Source: Streptomyces chartreusis NRRL 3882
GTDB lineage: Bacteria; Actinomycetota; Actinomycetes; Streptomycetales; Streptomycetaceae
Length of the DNA: 64,000 nt
Reading direction: 5' to 3'
NCBI RefSeq assembly: GCF_900236475.1
Contig: NZ_LT963352.1
Location: forward strand, 5,378,001-5,442,000
In this document: piece after piece, positions 42,320 through 51,153 of the stretch
Layout: each line of letters opens with the position of its first letter
Position numbering within the stretch: position 1 is the stretch's first letter
Program-made: the position numbers and the translations under genes
Notes under the pieces: model-generated
Told to the model about the DNA's origin: nothing
Database searches by the model: none
What the model saw: only the letters and a program-made list of their open reading frames with translations

Positions 42320-43912
42320 TCACCAGGTGAAGCCCGGGTTCACGTGCATGCAGGCCTTGTCGTCCGCGCCGTTGAGCGCCTCGGCCGACTTCGGGGTCTT
42401 GTCGTTCCGCTTCGGCGCCTTGTAGTCCGGGCCGGTACGCCAGTCCGCGCCGACGACGAGGGTGACGCCGGAGACGCCGGTCGACCGCTGCACCGAACTC
42501 AGCGGGATGCCCAGGGCCTTGGCGACGCGCTGGGCGTCGCCCTCCAGGTCGGCGCTCGGGTAGCGGACGAGGGTCCTGTCCTCGCTCCACGAGCCCTTGG
42601 TGTCGGCGACGGCCTGGGCGAAGCCCTGCTCCTTCAGCAGCCCGGCCACCGTGCTCGCGCGCCCGCTCGCCGGGGCCAGGGTGTCGGTGCGGGTGCCGTT
42701 GCGGACCTGGACGGCGATCTCGTCGTCGGCCGCGGCCGGGTCGGCGGAGGCCTTCTCCGCGGCCTTCGTCCGGTCCGTGTCCTTGCCGTCCAGCGCGATG
42801 TCCTCCCGCACCAGCCGGAACAACTGCTCGGCGTCCTCCGTCGGTTCCACGCGGGCGCCCACGTACCGGTTGGGCATCGTGGTCATGGTGATGCGCGCCG
42901 GCTCGACCTTGCGCAGCTCGTCGCTGAGGTCGTAGAGCTTCTTGACGGTGTCGAGGCCGGGGTCGACCGTCAGCGCCCGGGTGGCCTCCTCGGCCAGTCG
43001 GCGGAGCTTGTTGGGGCTGCTGAGGGTGGCGTTCTCGCGCAGCTGGCGGACCATCGCGTTCATGTACATGTGCTGGGCCTTGGCGCGGGCGAGGTCGCTG
43101 CCGTCCTCGAAGCCGTAGCGGGTGCGCAGCCACTGCAGGGCCTGCTCGCCCTGGATGTACGAGGTGCCCTTCTCCAGTTTCAGGCCCGAGCCCTTGCCGT
43201 CGGACGTGCGGGAGTGGATGTTCGCGTCGACGCACACCGGGACACCGCCGACGGCGTCGGCCATCGCCACCACGCCCGCGAAGTCGACCATGATGAAGTG
43301 GTCGATGTGGATGCCGGTGAGCTCCTGCCAGGTGGCCACGGTGCAGCCCGGGCCGCCGTGCCCGAGGCTCTGGTTGGTCATGGTCCGCCCCTGGGTCCCG
43401 GCGTACACCTTCCCGTCGTCCGGGTCGGTGCACTTCGGGATCTTCACGAGCGTGTCGCGGGGCATGCTGACGACCGACATGTTCGTGCGGTCGGCGGACA
43501 GGTGCAGCAGCATCTGCACATCGGCCAGCGGCGCGGCGCCGAACGTCTCACGGGCGCCGCCCAGTTTCTGGTTCTCCTCGGTGTCCCGCGCGTCCGAGCC
43601 GATGAGCAGGATGTTCAGCGGGGTCTGCCCCGCGGCGTTCGGGGTCGGCGCGGCGACCTTGTTGTCGCCGAGGTTCAGCGCGTCCTTCTTGATGTTGCCG
43701 TTGAGATGCCGGTAGTAGAGGTACCCGGCCCCGGCGGTCCCGAGTATGAGGACGGCGAGCACGGCCGCGGACCACTTCAGCAGCCGCCGCCGACGCCGGG
43801 GCGGCCCCTCTCCGCCGGGCACGCCACCCGCCGCCGACTTGCTCTCACCCGGGCCCGGTCCCCGGCGGACGCCCTGCCGCGATTCGTTCTCCCGCACACC
43901 GCTCTGCGTCAC
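42320..43912 (-). CDS. LCP glycopolymer ligase, type A, LCP-3
   Basis: The 530-residue protein starts at GTG. An Arg-rich cytosolic tail and a membrane helix (WSAAVLAVLILGTAGAGYLYY) precede the LCP domain (ILLIGSDARDT, VVSMPRDTLVKIP, ALQWLRTRYGFEDGSDLAR). A LytR_C domain follows (IAVQVRNGTRTDTLAPASG), ending ACMHVNPGFTW. It is closely similar along its length to the product of 45990-47645, and each A-type gene is paired with a B-type gene, so the two pairs probably arose by duplication. Confidence 0.93.
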   Translation of the reverse strand: MTQSGVRENESRQGVRRGPGPGESKSAAGGVPGGEGPPRRRRRLLKWSAAVLAVLILGTAGAGYLYYRHLNGNIKKDALNLGDNKVAAPTPNAAGQTPLNILLIGSDARDTEENQKLGGARETFGAAPLADVQMLLHLSADRTNMSVVSMPRDTLVKIPKCTDPDDGKVYAGTQGRTMTNQSLGHGGPGCTVATWQELTGIHIDHFIMVDFAGVVAMADAVGGVPVCVDANIHSRTSDGKGSGLKLEKGTSYIQGEQALQWLRTRYGFEDGSDLARAKAQHMYMNAMVRQLRENATLSSPNKLRRLAEEATRALTVDPGLDTVKKLYDLSDELRKVEPARITMTTMPNRYVGARVEPTEDAEQLFRLVREDIALDGKDTDRTKAAEKASADPAAADDEIAVQVRNGTRTDTLAPASGRASTVAGLLKEQGFAQAVADTKGSWSEDRTLVRYPSADLEGDAQRVAKALGIPLSSVQRSTGVSGVTLVVGADWRTGPDYKAPKRNDKTPKSAEALNGADDKACMHVNPGFTW

Positions 43913-43943
43913 TTCCCGGTCCTTCCCGCCCCCGGCGCATGCA

Positions 43944-43985
43944 ACAGGCCCGTCCTGCCTCCTGTTAGACGCATGACGGGCCTGT
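43944..43985 (-). terminator. Inverted repeat between LCP-4 and LCP-3
   Basis: ACAGGCCCGTC (43944-43954) and GACGGGCCTGT (43975-43985) are 11-bp arms with a 20-base loop, just after the LCP-4 stop (44003) in the leftward direction. A similar repeat follows LCP-6 at 47677-47712, supporting a shared terminator role. Confidence 0.6.
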
Positions 43986-44002
43986 CAGTTGCCCTCAGCG
44001 GG

Positions 44003-45832
44003 TCAACTCGCGCACTTCACCTTGTCGGCGGTGGACTTCTCCACGTCCGCGGCCTCGACCGGGGCGTCGAGCTTCACGCCGGCGCCCTTGAAGTCCTTGC
44101 CGAGGGTCAGGGTCATGGTGGGCAGGCCCTGGGCGTTCTCCACGCTCTCGCCCGGCTTCATCGCCGACCCGGACAGCCCCATGATGTCGGCGAGGCGGCG
44201 GGCCTGGTCGGCCTGGTCGGGGCCGTACTCGAGCGTGGTCTTAGCCAGCTCGGCGGGCGCGTTCCCGCCGTTCTCGGACTTGGTCACACCCTCCTCGACC
44301 TGGAGGTACTGGAGGGTCTTCTGCGCGCTGCCGGCGACCGCTCCGCCGTTGAGGATCCGCACCCGGACCTCGGATGCCGGGGCCTTGCTGCCCTTGAGCC
44401 GCGCGGCCTCGGCGTCCTTCTCCTTCTTCTTCTGCCGCTTGACCTCGGTGAACGAGACATCGTTCCTGATCATGTCGAACACCTGGGGAGCCTTCGACTG
44501 GTCGACGACGACCGTCGCCTTCACCGTCTCCGCCGGGTTGTCGACCACCGGCACCGTCGTGAAGGCGATGTTCTTCGTCGGCACCTTCTTCAACTCCAGG
44601 GCGATGTCCTTGAGCGTGCCGACGCTGCCGATGGCCTTGTCCACGGTCAGCGCCTCGGTCGCGGCCTCGGCCAGCTTCAGCAGCTTCGAGGGGCTGGTGA
44701 GGGTGTCACTGGAGGACATCTTGCGCATGAGCGAGCCCAGGAACTGCTGCTGCACCTTGATCCGGTCCAGGTCACCGCTGTTGCCGAAGCTCTTGCGCGT
44801 ACGGACGAACGCGAGGGCCTGCTCGCCCTCGACCGTCGACTCGCCCGCGGGCAGGACGAGTTTGGACTGCTTGTCGTTGACCGGCTTCTCCACACAGACG
44901 TCGACCCCGTCCACCGCGGTCGTCAGCGTCTTCACCGCGTTGAAGTCGGCCATCATGAAGTGGTCGGGCTGGATGCCGGTGTTCTCCTTGACCGTGCGCA
45001 TGGCGCAGCCGGGGTCCCGGCCGTTCTCGCCGAGGCTCCGGTTGAAGCGGACGCCCCGCTGGCCCGGGACGATCTTCTCCGAGCCGTCCTCCAGCTTCGT
45101 CGGACAGTCGGGGATGTCCACGATCAGGTCGCGGGGGATGCTGAGCGCGGTCGCGTTGGACCGGTCCTCGGCGACGTGCAGCAGGATCGTGGTGTCGGCG
45201 TGCCCGGAGCTGCCCTTGTCCCCGTAGCCCTCGTTGCCCTCGCCGGTGCGCTTGTCCGTGCCGATGATGAGGATGTTGAAGGCCTCGTCCTTGCTGAAGT
45301 TGCTCGCTCCCGCGCTGCCGACGTCGGTCGTGCTGACGTTGCCCTCCAGGTGCCGGAGGTAGAAGTAGCCGGCCGCGCCCACCCCGACCAGCACGAACGC
45401 CATCGTGCCGCCGGTCCACATCAGCGCCTTCTTCGCCTTCTTCGGCTTCCGCTGCACCGGCCGGCGTCCACCGCGCCGCCCGGGCGGCGGCTCCTCGGGC
45501 GCACCGCGCCGCCGGCGCTGGGGCGGAACGCCGGTGCGGGTGCCGCCCTCCCGGGAGACCGCGGCACGGGGTGCCGCGTCACGCGGACCCGCCGTACGGC
45601 CGCCCGCACCCGTCGGGGGAGTGGATCCGCGTGCCCCGGACGCCGGCGACTGCGCTCCGGATGGAGTCAGTCGCAGTTCGTATTCGCCGGTGTTCGGATT
45701 GAGTACCCACTGGTCTGCGGGGTCGATCTGGTCCCCCCGCCCACGGCGTTGCGCGTCCACGGTTGTCTGTTTCCTCCGTCGGGGCACGCGGCGCCTTCTC
45801 CCCCCGGAAGGCGCGCGGGTACTGGTCATCAC
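44003..45832 (-). CDS. LCP glycopolymer ligase, type B, LCP-4
   Basis: The 609-residue protein has a long cytosolic N terminus (~135 residues, including NPNTGEYELRL and Arg/Pro-rich sequence), then a membrane helix (GGTMAFVLVGVGAAGYFYL). The LCP domain shows FNILIIGTDKRTG, ALSIPRDLIVDIP and ALAFVRTRKSFGNSGDLDR, followed by LytR_C (VRILNGGAVAGSAQ). The start is GTG at 45832 or the adjacent ATG at 45829; no ribosome site is visible. It is nearly the same as the protein of 47720-49525, with identical stretches such as GLSGSAMKPGESVENAQGLP. Confidence 0.93.
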   Translation of the reverse strand: MMTSTRAPSGGRRRRVPRRRKQTTVDAQRRGRGDQIDPADQWVLNPNTGEYELRLTPSGAQSPASGARGSTPPTGAGGRTAGPRDAAPRAAVSREGGTRTGVPPQRRRRGAPEEPPPGRRGGRRPVQRKPKKAKKALMWTGGTMAFVLVGVGAAGYFYLRHLEGNVSTTDVGSAGASNFSKDEAFNILIIGTDKRTGEGNEGYGDKGSSGHADTTILLHVAEDRSNATALSIPRDLIVDIPDCPTKLEDGSEKIVPGQRGVRFNRSLGENGRDPGCAMRTVKENTGIQPDHFMMADFNAVKTLTTAVDGVDVCVEKPVNDKQSKLVLPAGESTVEGEQALAFVRTRKSFGNSGDLDRIKVQQQFLGSLMRKMSSSDTLTSPSKLLKLAEAATEALTVDKAIGSVGTLKDIALELKKVPTKNIAFTTVPVVDNPAETVKATVVVDQSKAPQVFDMIRNDVSFTEVKRQKKKEKDAEAARLKGSKAPASEVRVRILNGGAVAGSAQKTLQYLQVEEGVTKSENGGNAPAELAKTTLEYGPDQADQARRLADIMGLSGSAMKPGESVENAQGLPTMTLTLGKDFKGAGVKLDAPVEAADVEKSTADKVKCAS

Positions 45833-45841
45833 AGAAGCACT

Positions 45842-45927
45842 GGATCGCTCACACTATCCGCCCAGTTGAACGTCGATGTGCGCTGAATGACAAATTCAAC
45901 GTCCATGCATGTGGGCAATCCCGCCCA
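45842..45927 (-). promoter_or_regulatory. Conserved upstream region of LCP-4 (promoter plus dyad)
   Basis: Over 63 bases (45842-45904) the two ends match the region upstream of LCP-6 (49568-49630), while the middle differs. In the leftward direction the conserved end nearest the gene contains GGGCGG(A/T)TAGTGTGAGCG, with a -10-like TAGTGT. Further upstream a dyad TGGGC-N6-GCCCA (45912-45927) is also shared. Conservation flanking a diverged core suggests a retained promoter and operator. Confidence 0.5.
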
Positions 45928-45989
45928 ATTCCAATGTGAGAGTGTGGAAGGAAGTCGTCGACCGGTGTGCGAAGTTGGTTCCCCGGGGG

Positions 45990-47645
45990 CTACCAGCGAT
46001 AGGGCGCGTACACGTCCATGCACTTGCCGGTGTCGGAGCCGTTGAGGGCGTCCGCGTCGCCGGGCAGGTCCCCCGCCTTCGGAGCCCGCGGCTTCGGATA
46101 GGCCGTACCCGTACGCCAGTCGGCGCCCACGACGACCGTGACGCCGGAGACGTCGGTCGACCGCCGTACCGAACTCGCCGGAACACCCAGCGACTTGGCG
46201 ACGCGCTGCGCGTCGCCCGCGAGGTCGGCGCTCGGATAGCGCACCACGGTCCGCTCCTCGGACAGCGCGCCCGAGGTGTCCGCGGCGGCCCGCGTGAAGC
46301 CCTTCCCCACGAGCAGCCGCGCGATGGCGCCCGCGCGCCCGGTCACCGGGCCGAGGGCGCTGGAACGCGTGGCGTTCTGCACCAGGACGCCGATCGAATC
46401 GTCCGCCGCGGCGGGGTCCTCGGACGTCTCGGGCGCCTTGGACGCCTTCTCGGGTGTCTTCCTCGCGCCCGGCTTCCCGCCCTTGCCGTCGAAGGGCACG
46501 TCGTCGCGGATCATGTCCCACACCCGGTCGGCGTCGGTGCCGGCCGGGACCAGGTGGTTGCGGTCCTGCGGGTCCTCGACCGTGGGCAGCGTCGTCATGG
46601 TGATGCGGTCCGTCGGGACCGTCTTCAGCTGCATCCCCAGGTCGTACAGCTTCTTCACCGTGCCGAGCTCCTCGGACACGTGCAGCGACTTGGTGGCAGC
46701 CTCGGCCAGATCGGTCAGCCGGCCGGTGTCGGTGAAAACGTTCTGCGCCTTGAGCGTGCGGATCATCGAGTTCATGTACATGTGCTGCGCCCTGGCCCGC
46801 AGCGGGTCGCTGCCCCAGGCGTGCCGGGTGCGCAGCCACTGGAGGGCCTGCTCGCCCTGGACCTTCTTCCGGCCGGCCGTGAGCTTCAGACCCGAGCCGC
46901 CGGGCACGCCGGGCAGCGGGCGGTCCCACACGTTCTGCCGCACGCACACCTCGACCCCGCCGATGGCGTCGGCCATCTTCACCACGCCCGCGAAGTCGAT
47001 GGTCATCCAGTGGTCGATGTAGACCCCGGTGAGGTTCTCCCAGGTCGCCAGCGTGCAGCCCGCCCCGCCCCGGGCCAGCGAGGCGTTGATGATCGTGTTG
47101 ACCGGCGGGTACGTCCGCCCGGTCTTCGGGTCGGTGCACTTGGGTATGTCGACCCGGGTGTCGCGCGGAATGCTCACCACGGCGGCGCTTTTTCGGTCCG
47201 CGGCCAGGTGGATGAGCATCTGCACGTCGCCCAGCGGCGGGTTGCCGCGGTCCTTCCGCGCGCCGCCCAGCTTCACGTTCTCGTCGGAGGCACGGCTGTC
47301 GGAGCCGACCAGCAGGATGTTCAGGGGCGTCTGCCCGGCCGCGTTCGGGGCGGCCTTGCGCGCCGTGGAGTCGCCGCTGCTGCGCCGGCCCTTCTCGATG
47401 TTGCCGTTCAGGTGCTCGTAGTAGAGGTAGCCGGCGCCGGCGGTCGCGAGGATCAGCACGGAGAGGGACGCCGCCGACCAGCGCAGGACGCGGCGACCGC
47501 GGCCCGGTCGGCGGCCTCCCCGGCCGTGCCCGTCGCCCGGCCCGGACGGGTGCCCCGGGCTGCTGCCCTGGTTGCCCGGGACCCGCACGTTCGGGACCGC
47601 CCCCGGCTTCGTCCCCTCCCCGTACACACTGCTGCTCTGTGCCAT
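45990..47645 (-). CDS. LCP glycopolymer ligase, type A', LCP-5
   Basis: The 551-residue protein is the second A-type copy. A Gly/Arg-rich N terminus and a membrane helix (WSAASLSVLILATAGAGYLYY) precede the LCP domain (ILLVGSDSRAS, VVSIPRDTRVDIP, ALQWLRTRHAWGSDPLRAR). LytR_C (IGVLVQNATRSSALGPVTG) follows, and the protein ends KCMDVYAPYRW. The Asp of the usual SDLAR motif is followed by Pro here (SDPLRAR), a small deviation near the catalytic arginines. The start is the ATG at 47645. Confidence 0.93.
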   Translation of the reverse strand: MAQSSSVYGEGTKPGAVPNVRVPGNQGSSPGHPSGPGDGHGRGGRRPGRGRRVLRWSAASLSVLILATAGAGYLYYEHLNGNIEKGRRSSGDSTARKAAPNAAGQTPLNILLVGSDSRASDENVKLGGARKDRGNPPLGDVQMLIHLAADRKSAAVVSIPRDTRVDIPKCTDPKTGRTYPPVNTIINASLARGGAGCTLATWENLTGVYIDHWMTIDFAGVVKMADAIGGVEVCVRQNVWDRPLPGVPGGSGLKLTAGRKKVQGEQALQWLRTRHAWGSDPLRARAQHMYMNSMIRTLKAQNVFTDTGRLTDLAEAATKSLHVSEELGTVKKLYDLGMQLKTVPTDRITMTTLPTVEDPQDRNHLVPAGTDADRVWDMIRDDVPFDGKGGKPGARKTPEKASKAPETSEDPAAADDSIGVLVQNATRSSALGPVTGRAGAIARLLVGKGFTRAAADTSGALSEERTVVRYPSADLAGDAQRVAKSLGVPASSVRRSTDVSGVTVVVGADWRTGTAYPKPRAPKAGDLPGDADALNGSDTGKCMDVYAPYRW

Positions 47646-47676
47646 CTGCTCTTCCCCACCCCCGTGTCACGGACCA

Positions 47677-47712
47677 GGCCTGCCGTACGCCCTGTGAGAC
47701 GTACGGCAGGCC
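47677..47712 (-). terminator. Inverted repeat between LCP-6 and LCP-5
   Basis: GGCCTGCCGTACG (47677-47689) and CGTACGGCAGGCC (47700-47712) form a perfect 13-bp stem with a 10-base loop directly after the LCP-6 stop (47720) in the leftward direction. Confidence 0.75.
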
Positions 47713-47719
47713 CGTCAGG

Positions 47720-49525
47720 TCACTCGGCGCACTCGACCTTGTCCGCCGTGGACTTCTGGACACCCTCCGGCGCCTTCGACGGAGCGGTGAGGGAGGCGCC
47801 CGCACCCTTGAAGTCCTTGCCCAGGGTCAGCGTCATCGTGGGCAGCCCCTGGGCGTTCTCCACGCTCTCGCCCGGCTTCATCGCCGACCCGGACAGCCCC
47901 ATGATGTCGGCGAGGCGGCGGGCCTGGTCGGCCTGGTCGGGGGCGTACTCGAGCGTGGTCTTCGCCAGCTCGGCGGGCGCGTTGCCGGCGTTCTCCGACT
48001 TGGTCACGCCTTCCTCGACCTGGAGCCAGCTGAGCGTCTCCTGGGCGCTGCCGGGGTCGGCACCGCCGTTGAGGATCCGCACCCGGACCTCGGAGGCCGG
48101 GGCCTTGCTGCCCTTCAGCCGGGCGGCCACCGCGGCGGCTTCCTTCTTCTTCTTCTCCTTGACCGCGGTGAAGGAGACGTCGTTCTTGATCATGTCGAAG
48201 ACCTGCGGGGCCGTCGACTCGTTCAGTACGACCGTGCTCTTGACCTTCTCCGCCGGGTTGTCGATCACCGGGGTCGTGGTGAAGGTCAGGTTCTTGGTGT
48301 TGAGCTTGCCCAGCTCCAGACCGAGGTCCTTCAGCTTGCCGATGCTGTCCAGCTGCGAGTCGACGGTCAGGGCCTTGGTGCCCGCCTCGGCCAGGTCGAG
48401 CATCTTGGAGGGGCTGGTGAGCGTGTCGTTGGACTTCAGCTTGCGCATCAGCGCGCTCAGGAACTGCTGCTGGAGCCCGATCCGGCTCAGGTCGCCGCCG
48501 AAGCCGACGGCGTGCCGGGTCCGCACGAACGCCAGCGCCTGCTCGCCCTCGATGGTGTGTGTGCCCTTCGACAGCTTCAGGTGCGAGTCCGGGTCGTCGA
48601 TGTCCTTGCCCAGACAGACCTCGACCCCGCCGACCGCGCTGGTCAGCGTCTTGACCGCGTTGAAGTCGGCCACCATGAAGTTGTCCGGCTTGACCCCCGT
48701 CAGCTCGGTCACGGTCCGCATGGTGCAGCTGGGCGTACGGCCGTCCTGGCCGAGGCTGGTGTTGAAGCGGACCTGCCGCGTGCCGGGGATGACCTTCTGC
48801 GTGCCGTCCTCCTGCGTGGTCGGGCAGTCCGGCACGTCGACGATCAGGTCGCGGGGGATGCTGAGCGCGGTCGCGTTCGAACGGTCCTTGGAGACGTGCA
48901 GCAGGATCGTGGTGTCGGCGTGCCCGACACTGCCCGCGTCGCCGTAGTTCTCGTTGCCCTTGCCGGTGCGCTTGTCCGTGCCGATCAGCAGGATGTTGAT
49001 GGCCTTGTCCTTCTGGAAGCCACCGGTGCTCGCGCCGTCGTCCGAGACGGACGCGATGTTGTCGTTCAGGTGCTCGATGTAGAAGTACGCGGCGCCCGCC
49101 CCCGCGACCAGCACGAAAGCCATCGTGCCGCCGGTCCACAGCAGGACCTTCTTGCCCTTCGCGGCCTTCTTGGCCGGTCGCCGCCCGCGCCGCCCCGGCA
49201 GCGGTTCCTCCGGCGCCCCGCGGCGCCTGCGCGGCGGCGCCGCGCGGCCGGGCGTCTCAGGTCCCGGCGGGCCGGGCGCAGCCGTACGGCCGCGCGCCGG
49301 CGGGACCGCGTCGGAAGCCGGTGGCCTGCGGGGGCCGGGGACGCCCGACTGCGGTGGGGTAGGGGGCAGTCGCAGTTCGTATTCGCCGGTGTTCGGATTG
49401 AGCACCCACTGGTCTGCGGGATCGATATCGTCCGCCCGCCCACGGCCTTGCGCGTCCACGGTTGTCTGTTTCCTCCGTCGGGGCACGCGGCGCCTCCCCC
49501 TCCAAGGCGCCCGGGTCTCGGTCAC
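47720..49525 (-). CDS. LCP glycopolymer ligase, type B', LCP-6
   Basis: The 601-residue protein is the second B-type copy and starts at GTG. The first ~55 residues (RRKQTTVDAQGRGRADDIDP, NPNTGEYELRL) are almost identical to LCP-4, also at DNA level. A membrane helix (GGTMAFVLVAGAGAAYFYI) precedes the LCP domain (INILLIGTDKRTG, ALSIPRDLIVDVP, ALAFVRTRHAVGFGGDLSR) and LytR_C. Patches of near-identity alternate with diverged segments, which points to gene conversion between the copies. Confidence 0.93.
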   Translation of the reverse strand: MTETRAPWRGRRRVPRRRKQTTVDAQGRGRADDIDPADQWVLNPNTGEYELRLPPTPPQSGVPGPRRPPASDAVPPARGRTAAPGPPGPETPGRAAPPRRRRGAPEEPLPGRRGRRPAKKAAKGKKVLLWTGGTMAFVLVAGAGAAYFYIEHLNDNIASVSDDGASTGGFQKDKAINILLIGTDKRTGKGNENYGDAGSVGHADTTILLHVSKDRSNATALSIPRDLIVDVPDCPTTQEDGTQKVIPGTRQVRFNTSLGQDGRTPSCTMRTVTELTGVKPDNFMVADFNAVKTLTSAVGGVEVCLGKDIDDPDSHLKLSKGTHTIEGEQALAFVRTRHAVGFGGDLSRIGLQQQFLSALMRKLKSNDTLTSPSKMLDLAEAGTKALTVDSQLDSIGKLKDLGLELGKLNTKNLTFTTTPVIDNPAEKVKSTVVLNESTAPQVFDMIKNDVSFTAVKEKKKKEAAAVAARLKGSKAPASEVRVRILNGGADPGSAQETLSWLQVEEGVTKSENAGNAPAELAKTTLEYAPDQADQARRLADIMGLSGSAMKPGESVENAQGLPTMTLTLGKDFKGAGASLTAPSKAPEGVQKSTADKVECAE

Positions 49526-49567
49526 ACAGTGCGCGACCTCAGGACCGTCCTCAGGGCCGGGCGCACC

Positions 49568-49652
49568 GGATCGCTCACACTAACCGCCCAGTTCAGTGCC
49601 GAGCGACGACGGTGACAAATTCCACGTCCCTACACCTGGGCAATTCGCCCAT
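49568..49652 (-). promoter_or_regulatory. Conserved upstream region of LCP-6 (promoter plus dyad)
   Basis: The counterpart of the region upstream of LCP-4. It has the same 63-base spacing of conserved ends, a -10-like TAGTGT in the leftward direction, and the dyad TGGGC-N5-GCCCA at 49638-49652. Confidence 0.5.
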
Positions 49653-49699
49653 TTCCCGGGTGAAGAGTTCATTGCCTTGGAGTGGCCTTGGTGCCCGCT

Positions 49700-50932
49700 T
49701 TACTCACAGGTGTCCTCAGCTGCCGTGTTCCCCCGGAACGTCGGTGGAGGAGAAACGGTGACGGCGGGCTTCGTAAACGGCCCAGGATGCGAATCCCCGT
49801 ACGACCCGTCATGCGAATCGGTCGGCCTCAGCGGGGCGGAACCACGCGGAACGTCCCCGGCCACCGCCACAGGTGTGTCCGTACGCAGCCGCTCGAACAG
49901 TCTCTCCGCCTCGGGCTCCACCAGTTGGTCGCGATTGGCGTCGTACGCGTACGACTCCCGTGGAACGGTCAGGAATTGCACGCGTTCCATGGGGATGTCG
50001 CGCAGCCCGCGCACGAGTTCGTACAGGCCGCGAAGACTGGCCAGATCCGGGTCGGTTGTGAGAGAGGACGTGGCGGCGTCCAGCACGGGATACAGCTTCA
50101 CCGGGTTCAGCAGGACGTCGTTGCTGCGCACCTTGTTGACGAGTGCCGCGAGGAACCGCTGCTGCCGCTCCATCCGCTCCGTGTCGCTGCCGTCGCCGAG
50201 CGTCTTGCGGGCGCGGACGTAGCCGAGTGCCTGCTCGCCGTCGAGGGTCACCCGTCCGGCGGGGAGCCGCAGTTTGGCGGCCCGGTCGTCGATCGGCTCG
50301 CGCAGGCACACCTCCACGCCGTCGACCGCGTCGACCATCTTCTTGAAACCGTGGAAGTCGACGACGACGTGGTTGTCGACACGGATGTCGGTGAGCTTCT
50401 CGACGGTCCGGATGGTGCAGGCCGAACCGCCCAGCTGGAAGGCCTGGTTGAACATGGTGAACCGCGGCGCGCTGCGCGACCCGTCCGGACGCCGGCAGCC
50501 CGGCAGGTTCACCATCAGGTCCCGGGGCAGGGAGACGGCGGTGGCGCTGCCCCGGCCCGCGGACAGGTGCAGCAGGATCGTGGTGTCCGACCGCTCGGTC
50601 CCGGAGTCCCGCCCGTAGCGCGCGTTGTCGTCACCCTCGCGCGAGTCGGACCCGATCAGCAGGATGTTCCGCGCGTCCTTGACCAGCGAGGTGGGCCGTT
50701 CCTTCTCGTACCGCGCGAGCTCCGCGGCGGCGGCCTCGTCGGGCGTGATGTTCCCGCTGAGCTTCGCGTACACGGCCCATCCGGCCCCGGCGGCCGCGAC
50801 GACCACACCGGCGACCCCGAACGCCCCGATCCGCACCCACCGCCGCCGACGCCGCCGCACCAGCCCCGGCCCACTGGCGGACGCCCCCGCCCGCGGCCCA
50901 AGCCTCCCGCTGTCGCCCACGACAGAGACCAC
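49700..50932 (-). CDS. LCP glycopolymer ligase without LytR_C domain, LCP-7
   Basis: The 410-residue protein starts at GTG. A short Arg-rich N terminus (LVRRRRRRWVR) and a membrane helix (IGAFGVAGVVVAAAGAGWAVY) precede the LCP domain (ILLIGSDSREGDDN, AVSLPRDLMVNLP, ALGYVRARKTLGDGSDTERM). The C-terminal tail is Pro/Ser-rich without a LytR_C domain. It is the first of five consecutive leftward LCP genes. Two Cys (PGCRRPDG and SACTIRT) sit where other paralogues also have Cys, suggesting an extracellular disulphide. Confidence 0.93.
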   Translation of the reverse strand: MVSVVGDSGRLGPRAGASASGPGLVRRRRRRWVRIGAFGVAGVVVAAAGAGWAVYAKLSGNITPDEAAAAELARYEKERPTSLVKDARNILLIGSDSREGDDNARYGRDSGTERSDTTILLHLSAGRGSATAVSLPRDLMVNLPGCRRPDGSRSAPRFTMFNQAFQLGGSACTIRTVEKLTDIRVDNHVVVDFHGFKKMVDAVDGVEVCLREPIDDRAAKLRLPAGRVTLDGEQALGYVRARKTLGDGSDTERMERQQRFLAALVNKVRSNDVLLNPVKLYPVLDAATSSLTTDPDLASLRGLYELVRGLRDIPMERVQFLTVPRESYAYDANRDQLVEPEAERLFERLRTDTPVAVAGDVPRGSAPLRPTDSHDGSYGDSHPGPFTKPAVTVSPPPTFRGNTAAEDTCE

Positions 50933-51067
50933 CCCTCACGTCGTACGAACGTGCGCGCGCACTGCTCTTACGACTGTGGCGCGGATGGGGGGCGGGGGTG
51001 GGGTGGGGATGGGCTGAACGGGGGAGGGGTGCGCCGGGCTCAGCAGCTGAGCAGCTCGGCTGAGGGG

Positions 51068-51144
51068 GGCACGGGCGGGCGCAGCGGCACCCCGCCGCGC
51101 CGGGCTGCGCACCCACCCCGCCCCAGCACCCACGCCGAGCACTG
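51068..51144. repeat. Dispersed intergenic repeat, copy 1
   Basis: The stretch beginning GGCACGGGCGGGCGCAGCGG closely matches the intergenic stretch from 54925 over about 75 bases. It lies between the LCP-7 and TIGR03089 genes and is non-coding. I recognise this as a short intergenic sequence seen repeatedly in Streptomyces genomes; its function is unknown. Confidence 0.6.
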
Positions 51145-51153
51145 GAGACCGGA

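Noticed and set aside
42344..48947. Very long open frames on the + strand (over 1000 codons) opposite the LCP genes
   Set aside because: They are antisense to four well-supported LCP genes, have no ribosome sites and no domain similarity, and arise from the high-GC codon structure of the real genes.
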